NCBI GenBank assembly: GCA_963732855.1
Contig: CAVTBB010000002.1
Coordinates: forward strand, 186,001-250,000
Direction: 5' to 3'
DNA from: DASXVU01 sp963732855
Lineage (GTDB): Archaea > Thermoplasmatota > Thermoplasmata > Methanomassiliicoccales > UBA472
Length of the DNA: 64,000 bases
In this document: positions 8,740-18,373 of the stretch, piece by piece
Position numbering within the stretch: the stretch's first letter is position 1
Layout: each line of letters starts with the position of its first letter
The notes under the pieces: model-generated
Databases searched by the model: none
What the model saw: only the letters and a program-made list of their open reading frames with translations
Told to the model about the DNA's origin: nothing
Made by a program: the position numbers and the translations under genes

Positions 8740-9435
8740 ATGGGACTGAACGGCATAGCCTTCGCAATGATTGGACTGGTTTATGGGCTATGCCACTGGA
8801 TTTTCTTCTGCAGTGGTACCAAAGAGGGACCTGCATGGTGGAGGAAGAAGTCCCGCCCAGAGGACATGGTACCGGAACAACCGATTGGGGCCATGGGCTC
8901 TCTTGCCACCGGCATAAGCCTTTTCCTGTTCACTATTTGGCTGATCTTCAATCCGGGATCGAACCAGTTCTTGGTCATGGCATTGTCTGGGGTATTGAAC
9001 GGCCTGCTGTTCGTCGGCACGGCGGTTGTGGCATTGAAGGGATGGGACTGGAGGCCGATAGGGAACGGGGCGATCGCCTCTTCGATAGCCCAGATGATCA
9101 TGATACCCTTCGCGGTATATTGGGGATTCCCGGCCGATGCCGGTTTCGGTCTTTTCATATGGGCTGTTCTGGCTGGCTCATGGGGGCTGGTAATTCATGA
9201 AAAGGCTTCTTTAAGACTTCTGCAGGCCAGCTTGGTGCTCTCTGTGGTGGCAGCTTGGTGGTTCATGGTTTTCTATGGCAACATTCATGTGCAGCTTTCC
9301 ATCGTCACGAACCTGGATAACTCTCTTTCAGGCGGGATGTGGGCATTGGTATTTACGTTCCTGACGGTGATCGGTGTCGCCAGTCTGTTGATGTTCTGCA
9401 AGAAAATGCCAAATACAGACACTGACCGGACATAA
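8740..9435 (+). CDS. Multi-pass membrane protein of unknown function
   Basis: 231 residues from the ATG at 8740, chosen because AGGGAG lies 8 bases upstream and the protein then begins directly with a hydrophobic helix (GIAFAMIGLVYGLCHWIFF). About seven hydrophobic segments are visible, separated by short charged loops. I do not recognise a family. It precedes a PrsW-like protease gene on the same strand by about 80 bases, with a separate TATA-like GAACTTTAATAA in between, so they may be transcribed separately. Confidence 0.6.
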   Translation: MGLNGIAFAMIGLVYGLCHWIFFCSGTKEGPAWWRKKSRPEDMVPEQPIGAMGSLATGISLFLFTIWLIFNPGSNQFLVMALSGVLNGLLFVGTAVVALKGWDWRPIGNGAIASSIAQMIMIPFAVYWGFPADAGFGLFIWAVLAGSWGLVIHEKASLRLLQASLVLSVVAAWWFMVFYGNIHVQLSIVTNLDNSLSGGMWALVFTFLTVIGVASLLMFCKKMPNTDTDRT

Positions 9436-9512
9436 TAATCCGGACCATCTCTTGTCAGGCAGATAGAGAACTTTAATAACATAATAGCTCGAATCATTCC
9501 CTTCGAATTAAA

Positions 9513-10286
9513 ATGGTAGACTTCCTAGGCCTTGTGCTGATCGTCCTTATCTCCATTGTCCCGCCAATCGTCTATCTGATTTGGGTCAGGAACGCAGAGG
9601 TGTGCCAGCCGGAGTCGATGAGCTCCGTTCTGATGGCTTTCACTTTTGCTGCGGTCGTCTCACTGGGTGCAGCATTCGTTATCGAATCATTGCTGATCAA
9701 TGCCCTTTATACACCTGGCAGCGTGCTAAGTCAAGGGATCTGGGGGTTGCCACCCAATGACCAGAATCTACAATTGGTGATTCTGGCGGTTTTCATCGCT
9801 CCAGTCGTAGAAGAATTCACCAAATCCTGGGCGGTCCTATATATGAGACCGAAGCTCAATGAGATAGAGGACGGACTGGTCTATGGGGCGGCGGCGGGGT
9901 TGGGTTTTGCTGCGGTCGAGAACATCTTGTACAACGGGGCGGCGTTGATCCAGGGAACCGAAGTGTTCCTGGTCGTGGCCATCAGCCGGGCTTTGACATC
10001 TACCTTGTTGCACGCATCGGCAACTGCAATAACGGGATATGGAATAGGTCTTTCCAAATTTCACAAAATGGCTGGCCATCCTCAATCATGGGCCTTGTAT
10101 TTGATGGGGGCGGTGGTGTTGCACGGTTCCTTTAATCTGTTTGCGATCATGGGCAACTTCGCGCCGGACGTGGGCTTCATCTCGTTGATCGGGCTCATAT
10201 TGAGCTTCCTGCTGGCTTGGATAGTGTTCTCCTGGATCCGCGCAAGCATCAAGCGCTTGGACCGCGTCAATGGCTGTCTCAGATAG
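9513..10286 (+). CDS. PrsW-like intramembrane metalloprotease/CPBP-related membrane protein
   Basis: 257 residues with about eight hydrophobic helices. The PrsW (peptidase M82) motifs are in order: PVVEEFTK (the EE pair), EDGLVYGAAAGLGFAAVEN, LLHASATA and HGSFN. In Bacillus PrsW performs site-1 cleavage of an anti-sigma factor; archaeal members have unknown substrates. The ATG at 9513 is about 40 bases after a TATA-like element, so the leader is very short. Its last 8 bases overlap the convergent flavoprotein gene. Confidence 0.8.
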   Translation: MVDFLGLVLIVLISIVPPIVYLIWVRNAEVCQPESMSSVLMAFTFAAVVSLGAAFVIESLLINALYTPGSVLSQGIWGLPPNDQNLQLVILAVFIAPVVEEFTKSWAVLYMRPKLNEIEDGLVYGAAAGLGFAAVENILYNGAALIQGTEVFLVVAISRALTSTLLHASATAITGYGIGLSKFHKMAGHPQSWALYLMGAVVLHGSFNLFAIMGNFAPDVGFISLIGLILSFLLAWIVFSWIRASIKRLDRVNGCLR

Positions 10287-10842
10287 GATGGGTGGCAGCT
10301 CCCCGGCCCATTTCGTAAGCCATGTCAAGGTCGACTTGATGGGTACGGATATCTCCCTCCGATTCCACGCCCGGGACGGTGACCTCTCCCCGGTACACGA
10401 TGCCGACGGCTATGCAGAACGATCGGACTTCGGACAATATGTTCCTGAAGTTCGCGCTCTCCATTGCACCGACGGCCATCAAATATCCTCGCTTGGCCTG
10501 GAGACCATTCCCCGCCATGGCCCTGTGCCAGAGGCATTGGCACCGATCGATGACCGCTTTTAATTGACTGCTCATCCCAGAAAAATACACTGGCGAAGCA
10601 AGTACAACTACGTCGGCCCGTCCAATCACATCAAAGACCGTTTTCATCTCATCATCGATGACACATACCCCGGTGTCCCGACAGTCGTTGCAGGCATTGC
10701 ATCCGGATATGTCCATCCGAGTAGCATCCAGTAATATCGTCTCTGCCCCTGCATCCTTGGCACCCTTCAGGAAAGCTCCGAGCAAGATCGCGGTGTTTCC
10801 CTGTGGATGAGGGCTCCCAAGAATTCCTAGGACAACGACCAT
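10279..10842 (-). CDS. Iron-sulfur flavoprotein / NADPH-dependent FMN reductase family protein
   Basis: 187 residues with a flavodoxin-like fold. The N-terminus VLGILGSPHPQGNT is the FMN phosphate loop. CNACNDCRDTGVC matches the compact cysteine motif of archaeal iron-sulfur flavoproteins (Isf), which ligates a 4Fe-4S cluster. ASPVYFSGMSSQLK continues the family pattern. Isf proteins move electrons from ferredoxin to acceptors including O2 and H2O2. The 3' end overlaps the convergent PrsW-like gene by 8 bases. The response regulator gene ends about 40 bases upstream on the same strand. Confidence 0.85.
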   Translation of the reverse strand: MVVVLGILGSPHPQGNTAILLGAFLKGAKDAGAETILLDATRMDISGCNACNDCRDTGVCVIDDEMKTVFDVIGRADVVVLASPVYFSGMSSQLKAVIDRCQCLWHRAMAGNGLQAKRGYLMAVGAMESANFRNILSEVRSFCIAVGIVYRGEVTVPGVESEGDIRTHQVDLDMAYEMGRGAATHPI

Positions 10843-10881
10843 TCAATTCCCCCGGTTATCGGCGCTGATTGCGACGGGGGA

Positions 10882-11256
10882 TCACCCCGATTTGCAGGCG
10901 TCCAGGTTCTCTATTATACGATCCCGCAATTTGCTGTAGTACTGGAAGGTCTTGATGATATAATCACATGCCCCTTCCTTCATTGCCTCGAAGCTCAGAT
11001 CAGCATCGTCCATGGCGGACACGAAAAGGACCGGGACTTTCAGTCCTAGCGGCCTTACCTTCTTCAACAGGTCTATACCATTGATATCGGGCAGCTTGTA
11101 GTCCAGGATCACGATATCGTACTTCCTGGTCTTCAGTTTTTCAATGGCCTGACCGCCAGTGTACGCGGCATCGAGCTCAAACTCATCTTTAGGTAAGAAT
11201 TCCGAACACAGCTGGATATGTTCCACGTTATCATCGACCATGAGAACTTTGATCAA
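10882..11256 (-). CDS. Single-domain response regulator
   Basis: 124 residues from a TTG start at 11256, chosen because a perfect AGGAGG (11264-11269) lies 7 bases upstream and the receiver fold then begins at once (IKVLMVDDN). The phosphoacceptor Asp is in VILDYKLPDING and the conserved Lys in YIIKTF; SA replaces the usual S/T at VLFVSAMDD. There is no output domain. It follows a histidine kinase gene on the same strand by about 65 bases and is presumably its partner, signalling by protein contact as in many archaeal systems. Confidence 0.85.
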   Translation of the reverse strand: MIKVLMVDDNVEHIQLCSEFLPKDEFELDAAYTGGQAIEKLKTRKYDIVILDYKLPDINGIDLLKKVRPLGLKVPVLFVSAMDDADLSFEAMKEGACDYIIKTFQYYSKLRDRIIENLDACKSG

Positions 11257-11320
11257 AGGTTCGCCTCCTAAAAATGACCCCTTCGGCATGATTATAAAAG
11301 TATAACCCATTCAACATATT

Positions 11321-13820
11321 TCACCTTACCCTTGGAATAATCAATGTGAATATCGAGCCTTTGGAAAAATCACCCTTCTCCCGGTTGTCCACCCAGACCT
11401 TTCCACCATAACGTTCGGCCAAAGCGTTGACCACAGACAAGCCCAGACCATGTCCCTCCGCCGCTGACTCGGAATCCAACTGGTCGAATCGTCGGAAGAG
11501 GAAGTTCTTTCTCTCCTCGGGGATGCCATGTCCGTAATCGGCCACAGTGATCTGAAAGAACTCTCCCCCATTCTCTCGGTGTTCGGTAACGGTCACCTCT
11601 ATGGGCTTCTGATCTCCATATTTGCAGGCATTGCTGAGGAGATTGTAGAACACGTCCTTTAGGAAGCTGTCGGCGTTCACCATCATTTGACCGGGCGGGG
11701 TCTGATAGGAGATCTTGATATCGCCGTAGAGGGCGTTCATCTGAATATCTTGGATAGCCTGTGCGAGGATAGGTGATAGATCGACCTCCAACAGCGGGCT
11801 CTGCTCTATGGCCTTGAGCTTCCACAGTTTACGCACATCGGATATCAAGGAGGATATGTTCTCGGACTGTGCCAAGGCGCTTTTGACGTAGCGCCGCTGC
11901 CTCTCATCCAGCTTGGGATCGGTAAGCAATATCTCCAGGAACCCATGGATAGGGACGTTGTAATTTGCCACGTCATGGGTCAGCAGGATGTTGTAGACCT
12001 GCTGGCGCGATGCCTTCTCCTTGACCCGGGTGAAAGTGCTGGCGTTCTTGATGGCGGTGGCGGCCAGGACGGAAAACATCTCGATGAGCTTGTACTCACG
12101 CATGGTGAACGGCAGCCCCGGTCGTTTCTCCAGCGTGATTACTCCGAGCAATTCCTCCCCGAACTTCATCGGGACGCTGATCAATGAACTAGGCTCATCC
12201 TGGGTGCCGTCGATCAGCTTTGACCGTTCGTCCAGGTCCGCCCTTTCTAGGAGCATGCCCTGGCCAGTCTTGCCCACCAGCCCGGTGATGCCGGACCCCA
12301 GTTCGATCTCCATTCCGACCACGTCCATTGGAGTCTGGCATACGTTATGGGTGCAGCGCAGTTTGCCGATCTTGTGATCCATCTCGAACAGTATGCAGTT
12401 CTCGGCACTGACCAGCTGCCTTACCTTATGCATGATGGCGATGAGCACTTCGTTGTGATCCAGCGTGCTTGACAGGACCTTCGAAGCATCGTATAGTATC
12501 TGGAACTCGTTATTGCTGCGAACCAGCCGACGGTGAAGCTTGCCATTGCGATGGGATATCGCCACTTGATTGCAGAACACCTGGAGAACGGTCTCCTTGC
12601 TCATGATGTCGGTCATGGTTTGAAAACTGCCGAATATGGCGCATCCGTAGGACTCGCGCCGGAAGTGGACGGGAAGGCAAATGATCGCCCGAGGCTTTGA
12701 GAACTGGACTGATATCCTACGGTCTTTCTGCAGATCCTCGGATGTGAAGATACCGCCATTCTCGACACTTTGGAAAAGTGGTGTTCCGTCCTCCAAGGGA
12801 GATTCCAGCAATTCGCGGCCATTCCGGAAATCGATGCCGGAACAGAACATCTGCGGAACGTTCCAATCATCTATGAGCCGGAAGACCGCGAAATCAAAAT
12901 CCAATGCCTCGGCCATGCGGATAAGCTCCTGGTCGATCGACTCGGAGGGGTCGAGGTTATCGCTGATGTCCCGAGTGGTCTCCGCCAGGATCTCCATGTG
13001 CCGGCCAAGTTGTTCGATCTCCCTCTCCATCCTTACTGCTGGAGTCGGATCGTTGGTCAGGGCCAGTACGCCTGTGATATTTCCAACGTCGTCCTTTAGC
13101 GGAGTAAGCCGCCAGTTCATGAATAAGGTTCCGTGTGTAGAGAGCAGAGGCATCTCCAGCATGGTGGTTCTTCCCAACAGGACCTCTTGGACTGCCTGCG
13201 ATAGCTCCCTTTCCTGGATCTCCTTCGGGTCCATCAGGTCGAAGATTCTGAGAGCCAAGCACCTCCGAGCTGGGGCGGGCAACAACTTCTTCCACGGTCT
13301 TGTTGTAAACGATGACCTTGCCGGTATGGTCAAAGGCGATGACCATCAGGTGAACGAACGTCATCATCTCGCCCAGGAACTGGGAGGACATCTGCATGGA
13401 GCCCATTATGGCGTTCTCCACCTGCATCTTGCGGCCGAAGACGCTTACCCCAGTCACAGCGTCCCTTTCCACGACCGGGCTGATGTTCAGCTGGAAAACC
13501 GCTTCTGCCCCGCTGACCGCGCGGAGTTTCACCGTTACACTCCTGGCCCCACCCACGTCCATTGAGCACTTTTGGATTATTCCGGTAAGCAGCTCGGCAT
13601 CGGATCCACACGCAAGGTCAGACAGATCATTGCCCAGCATGGAGTGGTCCGAGCAGCCCAGGGCCATTTCGAACCCCTTGTTGTAGTACTTTAAATGACC
13701 TTCGCGGTCAAGCGAGCACATCAGAACCGAAGTGGAATCACCACTTTGTGAGCTGGGAATCGATGGAATCGGCAAACCCTTGGGTTGAGAATTATTCTTT
13801 GACTCGTCCTGTTCCATCAA
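11321..13820 (-). CDS. PAS-PAS-GAF-GAF sensor histidine kinase, split by a frameshift
   Basis: The N-terminal part (start 13820) has two PAS-like regions; the second runs into VYNKTVEEVVARPSSEVLG and then loses the frame. The other frame continues IFDLMDPKEIQERELSQAV, so one extra base near 13243-13256 splits an otherwise continuous protein of about 830 residues. After the PAS region come two GAF domains, a dimerisation helix with LLTHDVANYNVPIHGFLEIL (candidate phospho-His) and an HATPase domain with N box NLLSNACKYG, DYGHGIP and GHGLGLSVV. No transmembrane helix is seen, so it is cytoplasmic. The response regulator downstream is the likely partner. The clean single lesion could be an assembly error. 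Confidence 0.75.
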
Positions 13821-14204
13821 GAAGATCGAACTACCAAATCACTTTCTGGAAGATGAAGGCATCGATTCAAAATCTTGTCCTTTGCGATTATTGCTCAGTA
13901 TTGGTGCGGTTACGTGGTTAATGGAACGATATCGGAATCCGATTCATGATTCTTTAAAGACATCACAATTAGGTTTCGCCCGACCGATTGGTTTTCACCT
14001 CCTATCGATGGAATAAAATGACGAGACTCTACAATATCCATTCGCTGTATCGGACAGATTCAATCTAGTATGTATTATTATAATAGATAGTCATCCATAA
14101 TCTCAGATTGTTTCCATGGTCATTTCCAATGGCCAGTTCAATATTAATTTAGAAAAAATCTGAGTACCTTAGATAATCATATGATTACAATACGATTCAG
14201 CATG
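13821..14204. other. AT-rich intergenic region without a gene
   Basis: Between the divergent histidine kinase and the RNA candidate there are about 380 AT-rich bases. No open frame with a ribosome site or recognisable family is present. Confidence 0.4.
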
Positions 14205-14213
14205 TTTATATAA
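14205..14213 (+). promoter_or_regulatory. TATA box of the structured-RNA candidate
   Basis: TTTATATAA is centred about 26 bases before 14235, where the base-paired RNA candidate begins. This is the normal archaeal TATA-to-start distance. Confidence 0.6.
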
Positions 14214-14235
14214 TAAAATTATATTCGAAGATGTA

Positions 14236-14326
14236 TAAGAGGCATCCGGGGAAGGCTCATTTCCTATTCTCCTCCTAAGAATAGTAAAGTTATTCCACCT
14301 TGCAGAGCCTTCCCGGCCCTCTTTTC
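14236..14326 (+). ncRNA. Candidate small structured RNA with an exposed CCTCCT loop
   Basis: A long closing stem is formed by GAGG (14239-14242) with CCTC (14318-14321), and CCGG-G-GAAGGCTC (14246-14258) with GAGCCTTC-CCGG (14305-14316), one G bulged: about 16 base pairs. Inside it, CTATTCT (14264-14270) pairs with AGAATAG (14278-14284), leaving the loop CCTCCTA, identical to the anti-Shine-Dalgarno core of 16S rRNA. A single-stranded stretch containing CCACCTT follows. TTTTCT after the outer stem resembles a terminator. With the TATA box this defines a transcript of about 90 bases. No known RNA family is recognised. It may act alone or as a leader of egsA, whose ATG is 130 bases downstream. 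Confidence 0.55.
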
Positions 14327-14455
14327 TAGAATATCGTTTCAGACATTTGACCACTATTCCCGAGCCAGCCATCGGCTGATTTCAAATTGGGCGGGTGCAT
14401 GTACCGATAACTTGAATAGAGTGCATCTGCATAAACCTCCGTTCAGGGTGCTTGG

Positions 14456-15520
14456 ATGGATGAGGGTGACTTCACCAAGGCTCGTTCGATGCTTTTTCCA
14501 AGACAGGTTCTTGCGGGGCATGGTGCTATCGAGGCAATTCCCCAAATGTGCAAGGATTTCGGTCTGACTGGAACAGCATTGATCGTCGCCGGTGACAAGA
14601 CCATGAAGGTCGCAGGAGATATTGTATCCGAAGGATTGCTCAAGAACGGCTATGGAGTCCAGTCCATCATGGTCGGAGAAGCCACTGAGGACAATCTGAA
14701 GAAAGTGGAACAGGCCGCAAGAGAGGCCAAGGCGAGATTTCTATTGGGGGTCGGGGGTGGAAGCAAGATCGATCTGGCCAAGATGGCGGCGATGAACACT
14801 GGCACCGAGTTTCTTTCCGTACCAACTTCAGCTTCTCACGATGGCATCGCATCTGGGCGAGCATCGATCCGCAATGACAAGGGGCCCATGTCATTGGACG
14901 CGAAGGTCCCGCTCGGGGTGATCGCAGATACGAACATCATCGCGAAATCACCTTACCGGTTGCTAGCCTCGGGATGCGCCGACGTCATCTCAAACTCTAC
15001 GGCCTTGATGGATTGGGAATTCGCCAGGAGGCTACGGTACGAGAGCTTCAGCAGATCGGCCTATGCACTGTCGAACTACACCGCACAGACCATAATTGAC
15101 AACGCGGACCTGATAAAGCCGAATCTGGAAGAATCCGTCTGGATCGCCATCAGGCCGATCATAATTTCTGGGATCTCAATGAGCGTGGCAGGAAGCTCCA
15201 GGCCGACAAGCGGCTCGGAGCACATGTTCTTCCACGCCTTGGATATTATTGCACCGGGGAAGGCATTACATGGGGAGCAGTGCGGAGTAGGTTGCATCAT
15301 GATGATGTACCTGCACGGCGGAGATTGGGTCCGCATCAGGACAGCATTGATGAAGATCGGGGCGCCCACCTCCGCCAAGGAGCTGGGTATCTCCAAAGAG
15401 CAGGTGATCCAAGCCTTGGTAACGGCCCACAAGATCAGGAAGGATAGGTTCACCATCCTGGGCATGGGGCTGACCTACGAGGCTGCAGAGAGGATCGCCA
15501 CGATAACGAAAGTTATCTGA
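14456..15520 (+). CDS. egsA: sn-Glycerol-1-phosphate dehydrogenase
   Basis: 354 residues, the normal family length. The enzyme reduces dihydroxyacetone phosphate to sn-glycerol-1-phosphate with NAD(P)H, the step that fixes the stereochemistry of archaeal membrane lipids. The Fe/Zn-dehydrogenase-like fold shows the nucleotide loop GVGGGSKIDLAK and the substrate/metal region SVPTSASHDGIASG. Metal ligands are the Asp of SHDG and the His residues of MFFHAL and LHGEQCG. The ATG at 14456 is preceded by a GGGTG-like ribosome site. UPF0179 and a small conserved protein follow on the same strand. An RNA candidate lies upstream. The gene is strong evidence of archaeal origin. Confidence 0.95.
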   Translation: MDEGDFTKARSMLFPRQVLAGHGAIEAIPQMCKDFGLTGTALIVAGDKTMKVAGDIVSEGLLKNGYGVQSIMVGEATEDNLKKVEQAAREAKARFLLGVGGGSKIDLAKMAAMNTGTEFLSVPTSASHDGIASGRASIRNDKGPMSLDAKVPLGVIADTNIIAKSPYRLLASGCADVISNSTALMDWEFARRLRYESFSRSAYALSNYTAQTIIDNADLIKPNLEESVWIAIRPIIISGISMSVAGSSRPTSGSEHMFFHALDIIAPGKALHGEQCGVGCIMMMYLHGGDWVRIRTALMKIGAPTSAKELGISKEQVIQALVTAHKIRKDRFTILGMGLTYEAAERIATITKVI

Positions 15521-15537
15521 TAGGACAGTGAGATTTG

Positions 15538-15963
15538 ATGGTCATAGTCACGTTGATCGGAGAGAGACAGGCGAAGGAAGGCGTCGAATTCGTCTACCGG
15601 GGACCGCTAACGGAATGCAAGGAGTGCAAGCTGAAGACGGTCTGCTTCAATCTTGATGCGGGTGGACGTTACCGGATAAAATCTGTCCGGGATGTTCATC
15701 ATGAATGCAAGATGCACGAGGATGGGGTCAGAGTGGCCGAGGTAGAAAAGGTCAAGATACAAGGTTCTGTCAGCAAGAAAGCGGCGTTGGAAGGTTCGAC
15801 CATCTCCTTTGAGGACATCAAGTGCCGTACCCTTGGATGCACCCATTATCGACTGTGCCACCCCATAGGGCTGGAGAAGCATGCCAAGATGCGCATCTCC
15901 AAGATCCGGGGGGACCTGGTGTGCGCGGAAGGGAACAAGCTGGTAGAGGTCACCTTCGAGTGA
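15538..15963 (+). CDS. UPF0179 family protein
   Basis: 141 residues from the ATG at 15538 (TTG at 15535 is possible). The pattern TLIGERQAKEGVEF, GPLTECKECKLKTVC, HHECKMHEDGV and CRTLGCTHYRLCHP matches the archaeal UPF0179 family, with about eight conserved Cys and several His that probably bind metal. The biochemical function of the family is unknown. It starts 17 bases after egsA and is probably co-transcribed with it. Confidence 0.85.
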   Translation: MVIVTLIGERQAKEGVEFVYRGPLTECKECKLKTVCFNLDAGGRYRIKSVRDVHHECKMHEDGVRVAEVEKVKIQGSVSKKAALEGSTISFEDIKCRTLGCTHYRLCHPIGLEKHAKMRISKIRGDLVCAEGNKLVEVTFE

Positions 15964-15989
15964 TCTGCCAAACATAGGGGCTCATCGAA

Positions 15990-16418
15990 ATGACCGCTCC
16001 GCTCGTCGAAAAGGTGGTTGAGGCCCGTGTCAGGATGATCAAGAATGAACTATCTGGAATCTTCCCAAACGCGCATATCGAGGTCGTCACCGCAGTGGAC
16101 GGCCGGGCGGTCATCAGGATGATCGAGGAAGGGTCCGTCATCGGAATGGAGTTCGTGGAGACTAAAAGCTCTTGGAACGACCCAAAACGGGCGCGCGACT
16201 ATTACATTGCCCTGGTCAACAAATGCCGGGTCGGTGTGATCGTGCCGAAAGAGCATGCGATGAGCGCCAGGTTGAGGATGCTTGAGTTTAACCAGCGTTG
16301 GCTATTCTATTACCAGGTCTATTCTTACGATACTGAGGGCAATCTGAGAAAGATCGGCAGGCCTCACGATGACGGGACCAGACCGGGGATTATCGGGACG
16401 CTACCTGGATACACCTAG
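15990..16418 (+). CDS. Small hypothetical protein
   Basis: 142 residues, alpha/beta composition, no signal peptide, no cysteine motif. The region VIGMEFVETKSSWNDPKRARDYYIAL suggests a globular domain; GVIVPKEHAMSARLRMLEF looks like a recognition-type helix. I do not recognise the family. It follows UPF0179 by 26 bases and ends convergent to purC with a 15-base gap, so it is probably the last gene of the egsA operon. Confidence 0.6.
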   Translation: MTAPLVEKVVEARVRMIKNELSGIFPNAHIEVVTAVDGRAVIRMIEEGSVIGMEFVETKSSWNDPKRARDYYIALVNKCRVGVIVPKEHAMSARLRMLEFNQRWLFYYQVYSYDTEGNLRKIGRPHDDGTRPGIIGTLPGYT

Positions 16419-16433
16419 GGAATGGATTTGGGC

Positions 16434-17348
16434 TTACCGGAACTTTTCACCGGTAAGGCGTTCGTAGAGGTCGATGTAGAGCCTCGATACCTTCTCCACA
16501 ATTTCCAGCGGTAAGGCGGGAATGTCCGGCTCTGGCATATGGTTCTTGCGGGCTGTGTATAGCTTCTCATGGTACCCAATGTCTCGGTAGTATTGGCGGA
16601 CCATCTCCTTGGAAAGCTCGACGCACTTGCCCTGGGCATACTGCGCCACATCCCACCAGCGGTCCTCATCAGCAGTACCGAACGTGTCAACGATCATGAG
16701 CTGGCGCTTCTCGTCATAGGCGAACTCCTTCTTGCCGTCGACGTGGATAAGACCGCGCTTTCCCACCTCGGTGGCGATGATGGCATCGATCTTGCCTATG
16801 ACCTCGAAGACGTGTTCATATTCCTCGTTGGTCAGGCCGGATATTCGGATAGCTTCGTCATGTGTCAGCTCCCGGTCGATCTCCTCAAGCTTGGTGGTCG
16901 CCTCGATGAAGTCTTTCGGGAGCCGCTCCCCGTAAGCGGGCTCATGCCCCTCGGGGAACCCCATCATCTCGGGGGTCACGCGCCCTTCCTTGACCCGATC
17001 GTTGAGCGACCCAGCATTGTAATGGCGACAGATGAACTCCAGCGGAATGAGGTAGTTGGTGGTGTTGTGATTCAGCTTGCTGTAGTCCGGAATGACGTCG
17101 ACCCGCTTCACCAGCATACGGTTCGGTCCGTTCATCTCCTTGAAATCGGAGCGAATCCCATTCTCTTTCAAGAGATTGAACCAGTGAGCTGATGTCCGGC
17201 AGAGCGTCTCGCCTTTGAACGGGATGTCCGAAGGTATGATCTTGTCGAAGACAGAGATATTGTTGGTGAACTCGAACTCCAACGTATTGGAATCGACCTC
17301 GTAGACCTTCTTGACCTTACCCACCCGGAAGAGCTTCTTGTCTGACAT
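16434..17348 (-). CDS. purC: Phosphoribosylaminoimidazole-succinocarboxamide synthase
   Basis: SAICAR synthase ligates aspartate to CAIR with ATP in purine synthesis. Family landmarks: GKVKKVYEVDSNTLEFEFTN at the N-terminus, DKIIPSDIPFKGETL, a central LIPLEFICRHYNAGSL (E/RxxxxGS), and LIVDTFGTADEDRWW (DE.T.DS.R-type). The ATG at 17348 (304 residues, MSDKKLFRVGKVKKVYE) matches the usual N-terminus; the frame stays open 26 codons further upstream without a ribosome site or homology. No other purine genes are adjacent. Confidence 0.9.
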   Translation of the reverse strand: MSDKKLFRVGKVKKVYEVDSNTLEFEFTNNISVFDKIIPSDIPFKGETLCRTSAHWFNLLKENGIRSDFKEMNGPNRMLVKRVDVIPDYSKLNHNTTNYLIPLEFICRHYNAGSLNDRVKEGRVTPEMMGFPEGHEPAYGERLPKDFIEATTKLEEIDRELTHDEAIRISGLTNEEYEHVFEVIGKIDAIIATEVGKRGLIHVDGKKEFAYDEKRQLMIVDTFGTADEDRWWDVAQYAQGKCVELSKEMVRQYYRDIGYHEKLYTARKNHMPEPDIPALPLEIVEKVSRLYIDLYERLTGEKFR

Positions 17349-17422
17349 CAGGACTTGAATCGGCACGTGACTAATATTCTTTTCTGGGGTCGTTGTCACC
17401 AGTTCAGATCGTCTATCCCGTG

Positions 17423-18292
17423 TCAATATCTCGTCAAGTTCCAGTGAAAGAACCCCGATGGTCCGGCGGTGTTATTATGGCCTGTGAAATATATGAAATA
17501 GTATCCAGCTGGCATTTCCAAGACGCCGGTCGTCCTACTCCCGTGCAACATGTACAGGTCCATGTCATATGCGAAGGGACCCCCCTCGGCCATCGAACGG
17601 ACATTGCCTTCGCTGAATCCGATAACATCGACGTCGGTGGCGTTAAGGCTGTAGTTCAAGAGGCCCCCGTTCTCTGTATAGAATACCTCTCCAGACATCG
17701 AGCCGGCCGAGTCGATCCCACCCATCCCTCCTTCGTTCGCTTCATTCGGTATTTCCTTTGGCGATAACAAAAACGAATGGGTGTTGTTGGCCTTAGCCCA
17801 CTGGTTAGTGGTTTGATCAAGAACCATGTTCAAATGTATGTTCGGACCACTGACCGTTAAGCCATATGAAATTCCCGGATTTGCACCCACATAGTATATC
17901 GACGCCCAGCCTGCGTAAACGCCGAACACCCATACAACGTCCTTGACCCCTAATGGCGTCAGATATTTCCCAACTCCCACCTGTGGCCCGCTCCCAAATA
18001 GCGGGTAATTGCCTATTGTCGAATTCAATTCTGGGTCTGTAAGGTTAGTTTGACTTCTGTAGCTAGAATCCGAAATGGCATTGATCAAGAAGGTGCCAGT
18101 CACTTGTGAGCCGTTGTATGTTCCTGTCAGAGTATAGACGAATTCATCCCCCTCGTGCACACCGCTCCGGTCAAGGTTGATGCTGCTATTGTCCCTCGGT
18201 GGTTTGATCGTGACCAAAAGGATCGATGCAATCATCAATGCCATGGCAACGGAAATGACCGATATCATCATCCATTTCCTCGAAAGTACCAC
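17423..18292 (-). CDS. Membrane-anchored extracellular protein of unknown function
   Basis: 289 residues from a GTG at 18292, chosen because GGGGAGG lies 8 bases upstream. A short basic N-terminus (VLSRKW) precedes one hydrophobic helix (ISVISVAMALMIASILLV), then about 250 residues of soluble sequence with many N-glycosylation sequons (NNSS, NLT, NNT, NYS). It is therefore a type II surface protein or uncleaved-signal protein. I do not recognise a domain. The end of the sequence, EMPAGYYFIYFTGHNNTAGP, suggests a beta-rich fold. The gene lies between purC and a KaiC-like pair on the same strand. Confidence 0.65.
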   Translation of the reverse strand: MVLSRKWMMISVISVAMALMIASILLVTIKPPRDNSSINLDRSGVHEGDEFVYTLTGTYNGSQVTGTFLINAISDSSYRSQTNLTDPELNSTIGNYPLFGSGPQVGVGKYLTPLGVKDVVWVFGVYAGWASIYYVGANPGISYGLTVSGPNIHLNMVLDQTTNQWAKANNTHSFLLSPKEIPNEANEGGMGGIDSAGSMSGEVFYTENGGLLNYSLNATDVDVIGFSEGNVRSMAEGGPFAYDMDLYMLHGSRTTGVLEMPAGYYFIYFTGHNNTAGPSGFFHWNLTRY

Positions 18293-18373
18293 TATCCATG
18301 CCTCCCCAAGGTGGAGTAATTCGCCGGCGAACCAATAAAGCTTGCAGAATGATTTGAATGCCAAAATGCTAGC

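Noticed and set aside
12681..13565. 294-codon frame antisense to the histidine kinase
   Set aside because: Ser/Arg-rich shadow with no ribosome site or domain.
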